A stretch of 64,000 bases of DNA, taken from positions 124,001-188,000 of the forward strand of contig NC_014923.1 of the NCBI RefSeq assembly GCF_000185905.1, given 5' to 3'. Positions 44,984 through 53,543 of this stretch are shown piece after piece; positions within the stretch are counted from its first letter, which is position 1; each line of letters starts with the position of its first letter. This DNA comes from Mesorhizobium ciceri biovar biserrulae WSM1271. Lineage in GTDB: Bacteria > Pseudomonadota > Alphaproteobacteria > Rhizobiales > Rhizobiaceae. A program made the position numbers and the translations under genes. The notes beneath the pieces were generated by a model that saw only the letters and a program-made list of their open reading frames with translations, was not told the DNA's origin and did no database searches.

Positions 44984-47433
44984 CATTGCCGACCCAGGCC
45001 GCCATCGTCGTCATCGGCGGTGGCATCATCGGCTGTTCGACGGCTTATCATCTGGCGCGCGACCACAAAGCCGATGTCGTTCTGCTCGAACAAGGCAAGC
45101 TGACCTCGGGCTCGACCTGGCATGCCGCCGGCCTTGTCGGCCAGTTGCGCTCGTCGGCTTCGATCACCCGCGTGCTGAAATACTCCGTCGACCTCTACAA
45201 GGGCCTCGAGGCCGAGACCGGCCTTGCCACCGGCTGGAAGATGACCGGCTGCCTCAGGCTCGCCACCAATGCCGACCGCTGGACCGAGTACAAAAGGCTG
45301 GCGACGACGGCGAAAAGCTTCGGCATGGACATGCAATTGCTATCACCGGCGGAAGTCAAGGCAATGTGGCCGCTCATGGAAACCGGCGATCTTGTCGGCG
45401 CCTCCTGGCTGCCGACCGATGGCCAGGCGAGCCCCTCCGACATCACGCAGTCGCTGGCCAAGGGCGCGCGCATGCATGGCGCCAAACTGTTCGAGGATGT
45501 CCGCGTCATCGGCTTCGAAATGAAGGACGGCCGCATCACGGCGGTGAAGACCAACAAGGGCGACATTGCTTGTGACAAGGTGGTCAACTGCGCCGGCCAG
45601 TGGGCGCGGCAGGTCGGCGCCATGGCCGGCATCAACGTGCCGCTGCAGCCGGTGAAGCACCAGTACATCATCACCGAGAAGATCGACGGACTGGCGACCG
45701 ACGCGCCGACCATCCGCGATCCGGACCGGCGCACCTATTTCAAGGAAGAGGTCGGCGGGCTGGTGATGGGCGGCTATGAGCCGAACCCGCAGGCCTGGGC
45801 TACTGGTCTCCCCGGCGGTGACGTCCCCAATGATTGGGAATTCAGGCTGTTCGACGATGATTACGACCATTTCGAGCAGCACATGAGCCAAGCGATCGCG
45901 CGCGTGCCGGCACTGGAAACCGTCGGCGTCAAGCAGATGATCAACGGGCCGGAGAGTTTTACGCCGGACGGCAATTTCATTCTCGGCACAGCGCCCGAAT
46001 GCGCCAACATGTTTGTCGGCGCCGGCTTCAACGCCTTCGGCATCGCCTCGGGCGGCGGCGCCGGCTGGGTGCTGGCGCAGTGGGTGGTCGATGGCGAAGC
46101 ACCGCTCGACCTGTGGGTGGTCGACATCAGGCGCTTTTCCAATTTGCACCGTGACCGTCAGTGGGTCTGCGACCGCACGCTGGAGGCCTATGGCAAACAC
46201 TATACGATCGGCTTTCCGCATGAGGAGTATGCCAGCGGGAGGCCGCGCATCGTCTCGCCGCTCTACGACAGGCTGAAACAGCAAAATGCCGTGTTCGGCT
46301 CGAAGCTCGGCTGGGAACGGCCTAACTGGTTCGCGCCCGAAGGCGTCGAGCCGCAGGACATCTATTCGATGGGCCGGCAGAACTGGTTTGTGGCGGTCGG
46401 CGACGAACACCGGCATGTGCGCGAAAAAGTCGGCATATTCGATCAATCCTCCTTCGCCAAATACGAGCTGAGCGGGCCCGATGCGCTGAAGGCGCTGGAC
46501 TGGGTCTGCGCCAACGACGTCAGCAAGCCGGTCGGCCGGCTGACCTACACGCAGCTTCTCAACACACGCGGCGGCATCGAGGCCGATCTGACGGTGGCGC
46601 GGCTGGCCGAAGAGAAGTTCTACATCGTCACCGGCACAGGCTTCCGCACGCATGATTCCTCGTGGATCGGCGATCATATCGGCGAAGGGCTCGATGCCAG
46701 GCTTGTCGATGTCACCGAGGATTTCGGCACGCTGTCGCTGATGGGTCCTCGGGCGCGCGACGTGCTTTCGGCCGTGACCGAAGCCGACGTCTCAAACGTG
46801 AGCTTCCCGTTCGGCCATGTGCGTGAGATTGCCATCGCCGGCCACACAATTCGGGCGCTGCGCGTCACCTATGTCGGAGAACTGGGCTGGGAACTGCACG
46901 TGCCCATCGCGGCCACCGGCGAAGTCTTCGACGCGCTGATGGCGGCAGGCAAAAAGCACGACATCCGCCCGATCGGCTATCGGGCACTGGAATCGCTGCG
47001 GCTGGAAAAGGGCTATCGTGCCTGGGGCTCCGACATCACGCCCAACGACACGCCGCAGGAAGCCGGGCTCGGCTGGGCGGTCAAGCTGCGCAAGAACACG
47101 GATTTCATCGGACGGCGTGCGCTGGAGAAGACCAGCGGCACGGCAATGAAGAAACGCTTTGCCGGCTTCACGGTCGACGACCCCGAGATCGTGCTGCTCG
47201 GCCGCGAAACCATCCTGCGCAATGGCGAGCCTGTCGGTTATCTCACCAGCGGCGGTTATGGCTACACGCTGGGCAAGACCATCGGCTACGGCTACGTGCG
47301 CAACGCCGACGGGGTCAGCGACGATTTTCTCGCCTCGGGCGACTACGAACTGGTGGTTGCGATGGAGAGGACGCCGGCCAGGATCCACCTCGAGCCGATG
47401 TACGACCCGGCAGGCGCGAGGGTCAAAGCGTAG
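44980..47433 (+). CDS. Dimethylglycine/sarcosine dehydrogenase-like FAD oxidoreductase-GcvT fusion
   Basis: 817-residue two-part enzyme. Residues 1 to about 400 are a DAO-type FAD domain (VVIGGGIIGCSTAYHLARD) with H48 in STWHAAGLVGQL, the position of covalent FAD attachment in dimethylglycine dehydrogenase. Residues about 430-817 are a GcvT-like folate-binding domain (GVEPQDIYSMGRQNWF, YTQLLNTRGGIEADLTV, LGWAVKLRKNTDFIGR). It should oxidise an N-methyl group and pass the carbon to tetrahydrofolate, electrons going to ETF. Whether the substrate is dimethylglycine, sarcosine or a relative cannot be told. Coupled to the kinase-like gene by ATGA. Confidence 0.9.
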   Translation: MTLPTQAAIVVIGGGIIGCSTAYHLARDHKADVVLLEQGKLTSGSTWHAAGLVGQLRSSASITRVLKYSVDLYKGLEAETGLATGWKMTGCLRLATNADRWTEYKRLATTAKSFGMDMQLLSPAEVKAMWPLMETGDLVGASWLPTDGQASPSDITQSLAKGARMHGAKLFEDVRVIGFEMKDGRITAVKTNKGDIACDKVVNCAGQWARQVGAMAGINVPLQPVKHQYIITEKIDGLATDAPTIRDPDRRTYFKEEVGGLVMGGYEPNPQAWATGLPGGDVPNDWEFRLFDDDYDHFEQHMSQAIARVPALETVGVKQMINGPESFTPDGNFILGTAPECANMFVGAGFNAFGIASGGGAGWVLAQWVVDGEAPLDLWVVDIRRFSNLHRDRQWVCDRTLEAYGKHYTIGFPHEEYASGRPRIVSPLYDRLKQQNAVFGSKLGWERPNWFAPEGVEPQDIYSMGRQNWFVAVGDEHRHVREKVGIFDQSSFAKYELSGPDALKALDWVCANDVSKPVGRLTYTQLLNTRGGIEADLTVARLAEEKFYIVTGTGFRTHDSSWIGDHIGEGLDARLVDVTEDFGTLSLMGPRARDVLSAVTEADVSNVSFPFGHVREIAIAGHTIRALRVTYVGELGWELHVPIAATGEVFDALMAAGKKHDIRPIGYRALESLRLEKGYRAWGSDITPNDTPQEAGLGWAVKLRKNTDFIGRRALEKTSGTAMKKRFAGFTVDDPEIVLLGRETILRNGEPVGYLTSGGYGYTLGKTIGYGYVRNADGVSDDFLASGDYELVVAMERTPARIHLEPMYDPAGARVKA

Positions 47434-47434
47434 G

Positions 47435-48085
47435 TCAGGTCACGCGCAGTGCGAGGCCGCGGCTGGGCACGGTGTCGGCTTCGCCGGGCATCGAGACATA
47501 AGGGCGCGTTTCCTCGACGCGGGTGACGAGGCCCTGCGCCTCGAGCTCAGCGACGCGCGTGGCGAAGCCCTGATCCCACAGCGAGTTCTTGACCGTCAGC
47601 ACGATGATGCCGCCCGGCCGGCATATGCGGATCAGTTCGTCCAGCCCCTCGACGCCGACATGACCTGATGTGAAGACGCCGGCCGAGATCACTCCGGCAT
47701 AGGCATCATCGGCAAAGGGCAGATGACCGCCCAGCGCCAGGCAATGGAGCGCGGAATAGACACCCTTGCGGGCTGCCTGATCCAGCATGCCTTGTGAAAT
47801 ATCGAGTGCCTCGACTTGCGGGTAACCGGCAATATCAAGCCATTCGCCGATGAGACCGGTGCCGGCCCCGGCATCGAGCAGCGGTGCTGAACCGCGCGGC
47901 AGATGGCGGGTCAGCAGCGCAAGGCAGATCGTCGGATGGCGATAGCCGGCGGCCGACATGTCGGCGTCGTAGGTCTGCGACCAACGATCATAAAGTGCGG
48001 CGACCTCTTCGGGCCGCTTTGCCGCGTAGGCCGCGCCAAGCGCGCCCTGATGTTTGCTGTCCGCCACTTTGATCCAGTCCGCCAA
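47435..48085 (-). CDS. Class I SAM-dependent methyltransferase
   Basis: About 216-residue methyltransferase with motif I PLLDAGAGTGLIGEWLDIAG, preceded by YDRWSQTYDADMSAAGY, and motif II/III ALDISQGMLDQAARKG plus GGIIVLTVKNSLWD. The start is uncertain: TTG 48085 and GTG 48067 are possible, neither with a strong ribosome-binding site; the long upstream frame crosses the divergent promoter and is rejected. It is convergent with the DMGDH-like gene and divergent from the second kinase-like gene. Substrate unknown; small-molecule methylation likely. Confidence 0.8.
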   Translation of the reverse strand: MADWIKVADSKHQGALGAAYAAKRPEEVAALYDRWSQTYDADMSAAGYRHPTICLALLTRHLPRGSAPLLDAGAGTGLIGEWLDIAGYPQVEALDISQGMLDQAARKGVYSALHCLALGGHLPFADDAYAGVISAGVFTSGHVGVEGLDELIRICRPGGIIVLTVKNSLWDQGFATRVAELEAQGLVTRVEETRPYVSMPGEADTVPSRGLALRVT

Positions 48086-48170
48086 TTTTTGATCTCGCAG
48101 TGATGATAGCCAAAGCGCGAAAATTGTGGAACCGTTGCCGCGACAAATAACAGTGTGTGGGGGCGCAGGC

Positions 48171-49073
48171 ATGATTACAGACGAGGCGCGTGCGGCACTG
48201 GACGCCATTCCCATGCTGGCCGGCTACAGCGGGCCGCTGGAACGGCTGGGCGGCCTCACCAACCTCGTCTTCAAGGCCGGCGACTTCTGCCTGCGCATTC
48301 CCGGCAAGGGCACCGAGGAATACATCAACCGTGCCAACGAGGCGGTGGCAGCGCGCGAGGCGGCAAATGCAGGGGTCAGTCCCGAGGTGCTGCATGTCGA
48401 TGCCGGCACCGGGTTGATGGTGACACGCTACATCGCCGGCGCCGAAACCATGTCGGAGGAGAAATTCAAGGTTCGGCCGGGCAGTCCAGCCCGCGCCGGC
48501 GAGGCCTTTCGCAAGCTGCACAATTCAGGCGCGGTGTTTCCCTTCCGCTTCGAGCTGTTTGCGATGATCGACGACTATCTCAAGGTGCTGTCCACCAAGG
48601 AGATCGCCCTGCCCGCCGGCTATCATGACGTGGTGCGCGAGGCCGAGACAGTCCGGTCGGCGCTGGCCGCCCATCCGCTGCCGCTTGTCGCCTGTCATTG
48701 CGATCCGCTGTGCGAGAACTTCCTCGATACGGGCGAGCGGATGTGGATCGTCGACTGGGAATATTCGGGCATGAACGACCCGCTCTGGGACCTTGGCGAC
48801 CTCTCCGTGGAAGGTAAATTCGATCTGGCGCAAGACGAAGAGATGATGCGCGCCTATTTCGGCGGCGAGGCGAGGCCGGCGCAGCGCGGCCGCATCGTCA
48901 TCTACAAGGCGATGTGCGACCTGTTGTGGACGCTGTGGGGGCTGATCCAGCTCGCCAACAACAACCCGGTCGATGATTTTCGCGCCTATGCCGACGGGCG
49001 GTTCGCGCGCTGCAAGGCGCTGATGGAGACGTCCGAGTTTTCACGGCATCTGGCGGCGATCCGCCGGGGGTGA
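48171..49073 (+). CDS. Choline/ethanolamine-kinase-like phosphotransferase (second copy)
   Basis: 300-residue choline-kinase-family protein, clearly diverged from the copy at 44096. LGGLTNLVFKAGDFCLRIPG starts the fold; the catalytic loop is ACHCDPLCENFL (Asp and Asn kept, the usual N after His is C), and Mg-binding is MWIVDWEYSGMNDPLWDLGD. C-terminal FDLAQDEEMMRAYFGG and MCDLLWTLWGLIQ match bacterial choline/ethanolamine kinases (LicA-like). ATG 48171 is the conserved start. It probably phosphorylates a small alcohol-amine. Confidence 0.87.
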   Translation: MITDEARAALDAIPMLAGYSGPLERLGGLTNLVFKAGDFCLRIPGKGTEEYINRANEAVAAREAANAGVSPEVLHVDAGTGLMVTRYIAGAETMSEEKFKVRPGSPARAGEAFRKLHNSGAVFPFRFELFAMIDDYLKVLSTKEIALPAGYHDVVREAETVRSALAAHPLPLVACHCDPLCENFLDTGERMWIVDWEYSGMNDPLWDLGDLSVEGKFDLAQDEEMMRAYFGGEARPAQRGRIVIYKAMCDLLWTLWGLIQLANNNPVDDFRAYADGRFARCKALMETSEFSRHLAAIRRG

Positions 49074-49080
49074 GCCTGGA

Positions 49081-50004
49081 CTAATTCACGCCCTTCGGCA
49101 CGTTTTCGGGCGGCACCGTGGTCTCGACCACTTTCTGGCGGTGGAAGATGAACAGGCCGGCGAGAACGACAATGCCCGAGCCGATCAGGATGCGCGGACC
49201 GGGAACGTCGCCGAAGAACACCAGTCCGAACACCACCGCCCACAGCAGCAGCGTGTAATGCAGCGGCGCCAGCGTTGAGGCCGGCGCCAGCTTGAGCGCC
49301 CTGGTGATCATCAGATGGGCGCCGCAGGAGACGATGCCGAGCAGCAGCATGGCGCCGAGATCGAGCGCCGACGGCGTCTGCCAGGCGCCGATGCTCAGCA
49401 CGCCGCCGACCAGCAGCGTGCCGATGGTCTGCCATGTCACCAGATTGGTGTCGCTGGTGCCACGCAGCCGGCGGTTGAGGATGATGGCGAAGGCGAAGGA
49501 GATACTGCCCACCAGCGCAAAACCCGATGACAGCGAGAAGGCCGCCGAGGACGGTTTCAGCATGATCAGCACACCGCAGAAGCCGAGCAGGATCGCCATC
49601 CAGCGGCGCCAGCCGACCTTTTCGCCAAGCAAGAGGTGCGAGAGTGCCGCGACGTAGATCGGCCCCGCCATGTAGAAACTCATCACATCGGCCAGCGGCA
49701 GATAGACCACGGCGGCATAGAAGAGCGCAGTGTCGAGCGTGGTCATCACCACCCGCAGCAGCTGCAGCTCCAGGCGTTCCATGCGAAACAGCTTGGCCGG
49801 GCCCTGGTTGGCGATCATCGGGCCGAGCACGAAGAAGGCGCCGATGGAGCGGATCAGCACCACCTGGCCGACGGAGAAGCTGGCGACCAGCCATTTGCCC
49901 ATGGCGTCGTTCAGCGCAAACAGGAAATCGCCGGCCAGCATCAGCAGAATGCCGGCCAAAAGCACATTCCTGATCGTCGAATTCTGCGCCACGGGCTGCG
50001 TCAT
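49081..50004 (-). CDS. DMT-superfamily (EamA) transporter
   Basis: 307-residue inner-membrane protein with ten predicted helices in two EamA repeats (for instance GILLMLAGDFLFALNDAMGK and FALVGSISFAFAIILNRRL). It could export or import a small metabolite. Same strand and 149 bp downstream of the CodA-like deaminase, with a palindromic repeat between them, so it may move that enzyme's substrate or product. The C-terminus is hydrophilic (HRQKVVETTVPPENVPKGVN). Confidence 0.88.
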   Translation of the reverse strand: MTQPVAQNSTIRNVLLAGILLMLAGDFLFALNDAMGKWLVASFSVGQVVLIRSIGAFFVLGPMIANQGPAKLFRMERLELQLLRVVMTTLDTALFYAAVVYLPLADVMSFYMAGPIYVAALSHLLLGEKVGWRRWMAILLGFCGVLIMLKPSSAAFSLSSGFALVGSISFAFAIILNRRLRGTSDTNLVTWQTIGTLLVGGVLSIGAWQTPSALDLGAMLLLGIVSCGAHLMITRALKLAPASTLAPLHYTLLLWAVVFGLVFFGDVPGPRILIGSGIVVLAGLFIFHRQKVVETTVPPENVPKGVN

Positions 50005-50110
50005 GCCGATCCCGATTCCTCCCTGGTAGCCGCGTCGTAGACGGAAGTGGCTGCCTTGACGAGGAGAATTCGGGCAATGGGTAAGACCAGCGCCGGGAAT
50101 CGGCTGTATC

Positions 50111-50163
50111 TAGAGCATGATGCCGAAAAGTGTGAAGCGGTTTTCGGACGACATCATGCTCTA
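50111..50163. repeat. Rhizobial intergenic palindromic repeat (RIME-like), copy 2
   Basis: Perfect 12-base arms TAGAGCATGATG (50111-50122) and CATCATGCTCTA (50152-50163) flank the module CCGAAAAGTGTGAAGCGG and its TTTTCGG end, also present in copy 1. The right arm contains the TGA stop of the CodA-like gene. Confidence 0.8.
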
Positions 50164-51455
50164 TCTCTTTGATTGGAGCTGGATATGTGCCGCCGGTTCA
50201 CCATTCCCGGCCTTCCGCCGATGGACAGCCTGGTTTCCTGCTTCGTCCGCTCCGCCACCACCTTGCCCCTGGCGATGACGCACAGGCGCTCGGCGCGCAG
50301 CCGCAGGGCCTCGACCGGATTGCCGGCATCGAGGACGACAAGGCTGGCGCGCTTGCCGACCGCCAGGCCGAGATGATCGAGGCCCATGATCGCGGCATTG
50401 ACGTTGGTGACCATGTCGAAGCAGCGCGCCATCTCTGCCGGGCTCGACATCTGAGCGACGTGCAGACCCATGAAGGCGACATCGAGCATATCGGCGGTGC
50501 CCAGCGAATACCAGGGATCGAGCACGCAATCCTGGCCCCAGCCGACGCGAATGCCGAGCGCCAGCATCTCCTTGACCCGGGTCAGGCCGCGGCGCTTCGG
50601 GAAGGTGTCGTGGCGGCCCTGCAGCATGATGTTGATCAGCGGATTGGGAATGACCGAGACGCCGGCCTCGGCGATCAGCGGCAGCAGCTTCGAGACGTAG
50701 TAATTGTCCATCGAATGCATCGAGGTGAGGTGCGAACCGGCGACCTTGCCCTGCAGATCAAGACGCTGCGTTTCATAGGCCAACTGCTCGATATGGCGCG
50801 ACAGCGGATCATCGGTCTCGTCGCAATGCAGGTCGACCATCAGGCCGCGGCTGGCCGCGATCTCGCACAGCTCCGTTACCGAGCGCGTGCCGTCGGCCAT
50901 GGTGCGCTCGAAATGCGGGATGCCGCCGACAATGTCGACGCCCATGTCGAGCGCGCGGATGGTGTTTTCACGCGCCGATGGAGAGCGATAAAACCCGTCC
51001 TGCGGGAAGGCGACCAATTGCAGGTCGATGTAGGGAGCGACCGTCTTCTTGACCTCGAGCAACGCCTCGACCGCCAGCAGGCGGTCATCGCAGACATCGA
51101 CATGGGTGCGGATGGCGAGCAGGCCCATCGACACCGCCCAGTCGCAATAGGCCAGCGCGCGATCACGCACCGCCTCATGCGTCAAAAGCGGCTTCAACTC
51201 GCCCCACAGCGAAATGCCTTCGAGCAGCGTACCCGACGCGTTGATGCGCGGAATGCCGTAGGAGAGCGTCGCATCCATGTGGAAATGCGGATCGACGAAG
51301 GGCGGCGAGACCAGATTGCCACGGGCGTCGACCTCGGTCCGCGCGGAACCCTGGAGAACGGGCTCGATCGTCGCGATCGTCTCACCGTTGATGCCGATGT
51401 CGGCAACCCTGCCATCAGGCAGTGTGCCGCCGCGAACGATAAGGTCGAAATCCAT
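50154..51455 (-). CDS. Cytosine-deaminase-like amidohydrolase
   Basis: 433-residue amidohydrolase-superfamily enzyme very close to E. coli CodA in order of motifs. Metal ligands H57, H59 (DPHFHMD), H210 (DLHCDETDD) and D309, catalytic E213 and H242, and substrate glutamine Q152 all match CodA with a constant offset of four. However the residue after the metal Asp is C310 where CodA has Asp314, and the preceding His is Gln (WGQDCVLDPWY). CodA changes at 314 alter base preference, so the substrate is probably not plain cytosine. The last three codons and stop lie in a palindromic repeat. Confidence 0.87.
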   Translation of the reverse strand: MDFDLIVRGGTLPDGRVADIGINGETIATIEPVLQGSARTEVDARGNLVSPPFVDPHFHMDATLSYGIPRINASGTLLEGISLWGELKPLLTHEAVRDRALAYCDWAVSMGLLAIRTHVDVCDDRLLAVEALLEVKKTVAPYIDLQLVAFPQDGFYRSPSARENTIRALDMGVDIVGGIPHFERTMADGTRSVTELCEIAASRGLMVDLHCDETDDPLSRHIEQLAYETQRLDLQGKVAGSHLTSMHSMDNYYVSKLLPLIAEAGVSVIPNPLINIMLQGRHDTFPKRRGLTRVKEMLALGIRVGWGQDCVLDPWYSLGTADMLDVAFMGLHVAQMSSPAEMARCFDMVTNVNAAIMGLDHLGLAVGKRASLVVLDAGNPVEALRLRAERLCVIARGKVVAERTKQETRLSIGGRPGMVNRRHISSSNQRDRA

Positions 51456-51624
51456 CCGTCGTCATCCCGTCAAAAGAATCATCTGATATAGCCGAGGCTG
51501 AAAATCGCATCCCGTCGATGCCGCTTGCAACAGCGATTTGTCCGCGGCGGCCGCGGATGGTTTCATCCGGCCGCAACTCCCTCTATAAGCCACCTTCGTT
51601 GTCCCGGTTTCAAGGATCCGCCGT

Positions 51625-53379
51625 TTGTTTCGTTTCTTCCGCTCGACGGAAAACCAGCGCCTCGTCGCGAGGTTGATCCGGGAATCCTTTTATCAGCACA
51701 GGTTTGGCTACGGCGCCGCGATCTTGTCGATGCTTGTGGTGGCCGCCACGACCGGCGCCAGCGCCTGGATTCTCAAAGAGATCACCGACGAATTCGTAGT
51801 CTTCAAGCGGATTGACCGGGTCAACCTGATTGCGGGCGGGGTCGCCACGATCTTCATCCTCAAGGGCCTCGCCAACTTCATTCAGGCCTATTTCATGAGC
51901 CGTGTCGGCAACGCCATCATCGCCGACCGCCAGCGCAAGATCTACGACCGCATCCTGGCGCAAGGCATCGAATTCTACCATTCGACCTCGTCGTCCGACC
52001 TGATCACACGCATGACCAACAATGCGCAGGCGGCACGCAACGTGCTCGACCTCGTTGTCACGTCCTATGTGCGCGATCTGTTGTCGCTGGTCGTCCTGGT
52101 AGGAGTCATGGTCTGGCAGCAGCCAGCCTTGTCCATAATCTGCTTCGTCGTCGGCCCCTTGGCTATCTACGGGGTCAACCGCATCCTGAAACGTGTTCGC
52201 AAGTTCGCCGCGATGGAGTTTCGCTCGGTCGGCCAGATCGTGCAGGTGATGCAGGAAACGGCAATCGGCGTGCGCGTCGTCAAATCCTTCAACCTCGAAG
52301 GCGCAATGCGCAACCGCATGTACAAAGCGGTGTCGGACGTCGAGAACCGGGCCAACAACATCGCGACGCTGGAGGCTGCGACAAGCCCGGTGATGGAGAC
52401 GCTGGCCGGGCTGGCAATTGCCGGGGCCATCTTCGTCAGTGGCTTCCTGGTCTTGCAGGGCGGCCAAATGCCGGGAAACATCATGGCCTTCATCGGGGCA
52501 CTCCTGTTTGCCTATGAGCCGGCAAAGCGCCTTGCGCGCGTGCGTATATCGCTGGAAAGCGGCATTGTCGGCGTGCGCATGATGTTCGAGCTCGCCGACC
52601 AGCCGCTCACTCTGGTCGAGAAGCCGGACGCGAAGCCGCTTCTGGCCGGACCGGGCGAGATCCGGTTCGACGCCGTCGACTTCGCTTATCAGAAAGGGCC
52701 GCCGGTGCTGGACAGGTTCGATCTGACGCTTGCGCCCGGCAAGATGACGGCGCTGGTCGGGCCTTCCGGTGGCGGCAAGTCGACGATTCTAAACCTGATC
52801 ATGCGCATGTATGATCCGCAGAGCGGCAGGGTGCTGTTCGACGGTCAGGATATTTCCCATGCGACGCTCGCATCGCTGCGGGAAAAGATCGCCTATGTCA
52901 GCCAGGATACGTTCCTGTTTGCCGGCACCATCATGCACAACATCCGGCTTGGGCGCGAGGGTGCGACCGACGATGAGGTGATCGCCGCCGCCAAGGCGGC
53001 CAACGCGCATGACTTCATCAGCGCGCAGGCGAAAGGCTACGAGACGGATGTCGGCGAGAATGGCGGCCTACTGTCGGGCGGCCAGCGCCAACGGATCTCG
53101 ATCGCACGCGCCATGCTGCGCAATGCGGAGATCCTGCTGCTGGACGAAGCGACCAGCGCGCTCGACGCCGAATCGGAAGCGCTGTTCCGCGACGCGCTGC
53201 AGCAATTGACGGAAGGCCGCACGACGATCGTCATCGCGCACCGTCTGTCGACCGTGCACCAGGCCGACACAATCGTGGTGCTCGAAGCCGGCAAGGTGGT
53301 GGAAAGCGGCCCGCACAAGGCCTTGCTCAAGCAGGGCGGGCTCTATCAGAAGCTCTATGAGTATCAGTTGATGCCGTAG
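51625..53379 (+). CDS. MsbA-like ABC exporter (fused membrane and ATPase domains)
   Basis: 584-residue half-transporter. Residues about 15-320 hold six membrane helices of the type I exporter fold; residues about 340-580 are the ATPase: Walker A LVGPSGGGKSTILNLIMRMY, Q-loop AYVSQDTFLFAGTIMHNI, signature [17 protein letters not shown], Walker B EILLLDEATSALD and switch His in IVIAHRLSTVHQADT. It forms a homodimer that flips lipids or exports hydrophobic compounds. Start TTG 51625 follows AAGGAT. It stands alone; a palindromic repeat follows its stop. Confidence 0.88.
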   Translation: MFRFFRSTENQRLVARLIRESFYQHRFGYGAAILSMLVVAATTGASAWILKEITDEFVVFKRIDRVNLIAGGVATIFILKGLANFIQAYFMSRVGNAIIADRQRKIYDRILAQGIEFYHSTSSSDLITRMTNNAQAARNVLDLVVTSYVRDLLSLVVLVGVMVWQQPALSIICFVVGPLAIYGVNRILKRVRKFAAMEFRSVGQIVQVMQETAIGVRVVKSFNLEGAMRNRMYKAVSDVENRANNIATLEAATSPVMETLAGLAIAGAIFVSGFLVLQGGQMPGNIMAFIGALLFAYEPAKRLARVRISLESGIVGVRMMFELADQPLTLVEKPDAKPLLAGPGEIRFDAVDFAYQKGPPVLDRFDLTLAPGKMTALVGPSGGGKSTILNLIMRMYDPQSGRVLFDGQDISHATLASLREKIAYVSQDTFLFAGTIMHNIRLGREGATDDEVIAAAKAANAHDFISAQAKGYETDVGENGGLLSGGQRQRISIARAMLRNAEILLLDEATSALDAESEALFRDALQQLTEGRTTIVIAHRLSTVHQADTIVVLEAGKVVESGPHKALLKQGGLYQKLYEYQLMP

Positions 53380-53385
53380 CACTTC

Positions 53386-53541
53386 TCTTCCCTTCCCCCC
53401 CCTTGTGGGGGAAGGTGGATCGGCGCGCGGCGCCGAGACGGATGAGGGGTGTTCCAGCGGAGTGAGACGTCGGTGTTCTCTGGACCACCCCTCATCCGTC
53501 GCCTGCGGCGACATCTTCTCCCACAGGGGAGAAGGAAGAAA
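53386..53541. repeat. Mesorhizobium-type palindromic repeat, copy C
   Basis: Outer arms CTTCCCCCCCCTTGTGGGGGAAGG and CTTCTCCCACAGGGGAGAAGG-type hairpins at each end, with inverted CGGATGAGGGGTGTTCCAGCGGA / TGGACCACCCCTCATCCG inside. Lies between convergent exporter and ilvD genes and probably folds in both transcripts. Confidence 0.7.
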
Positions 53542-53543
53542 CC

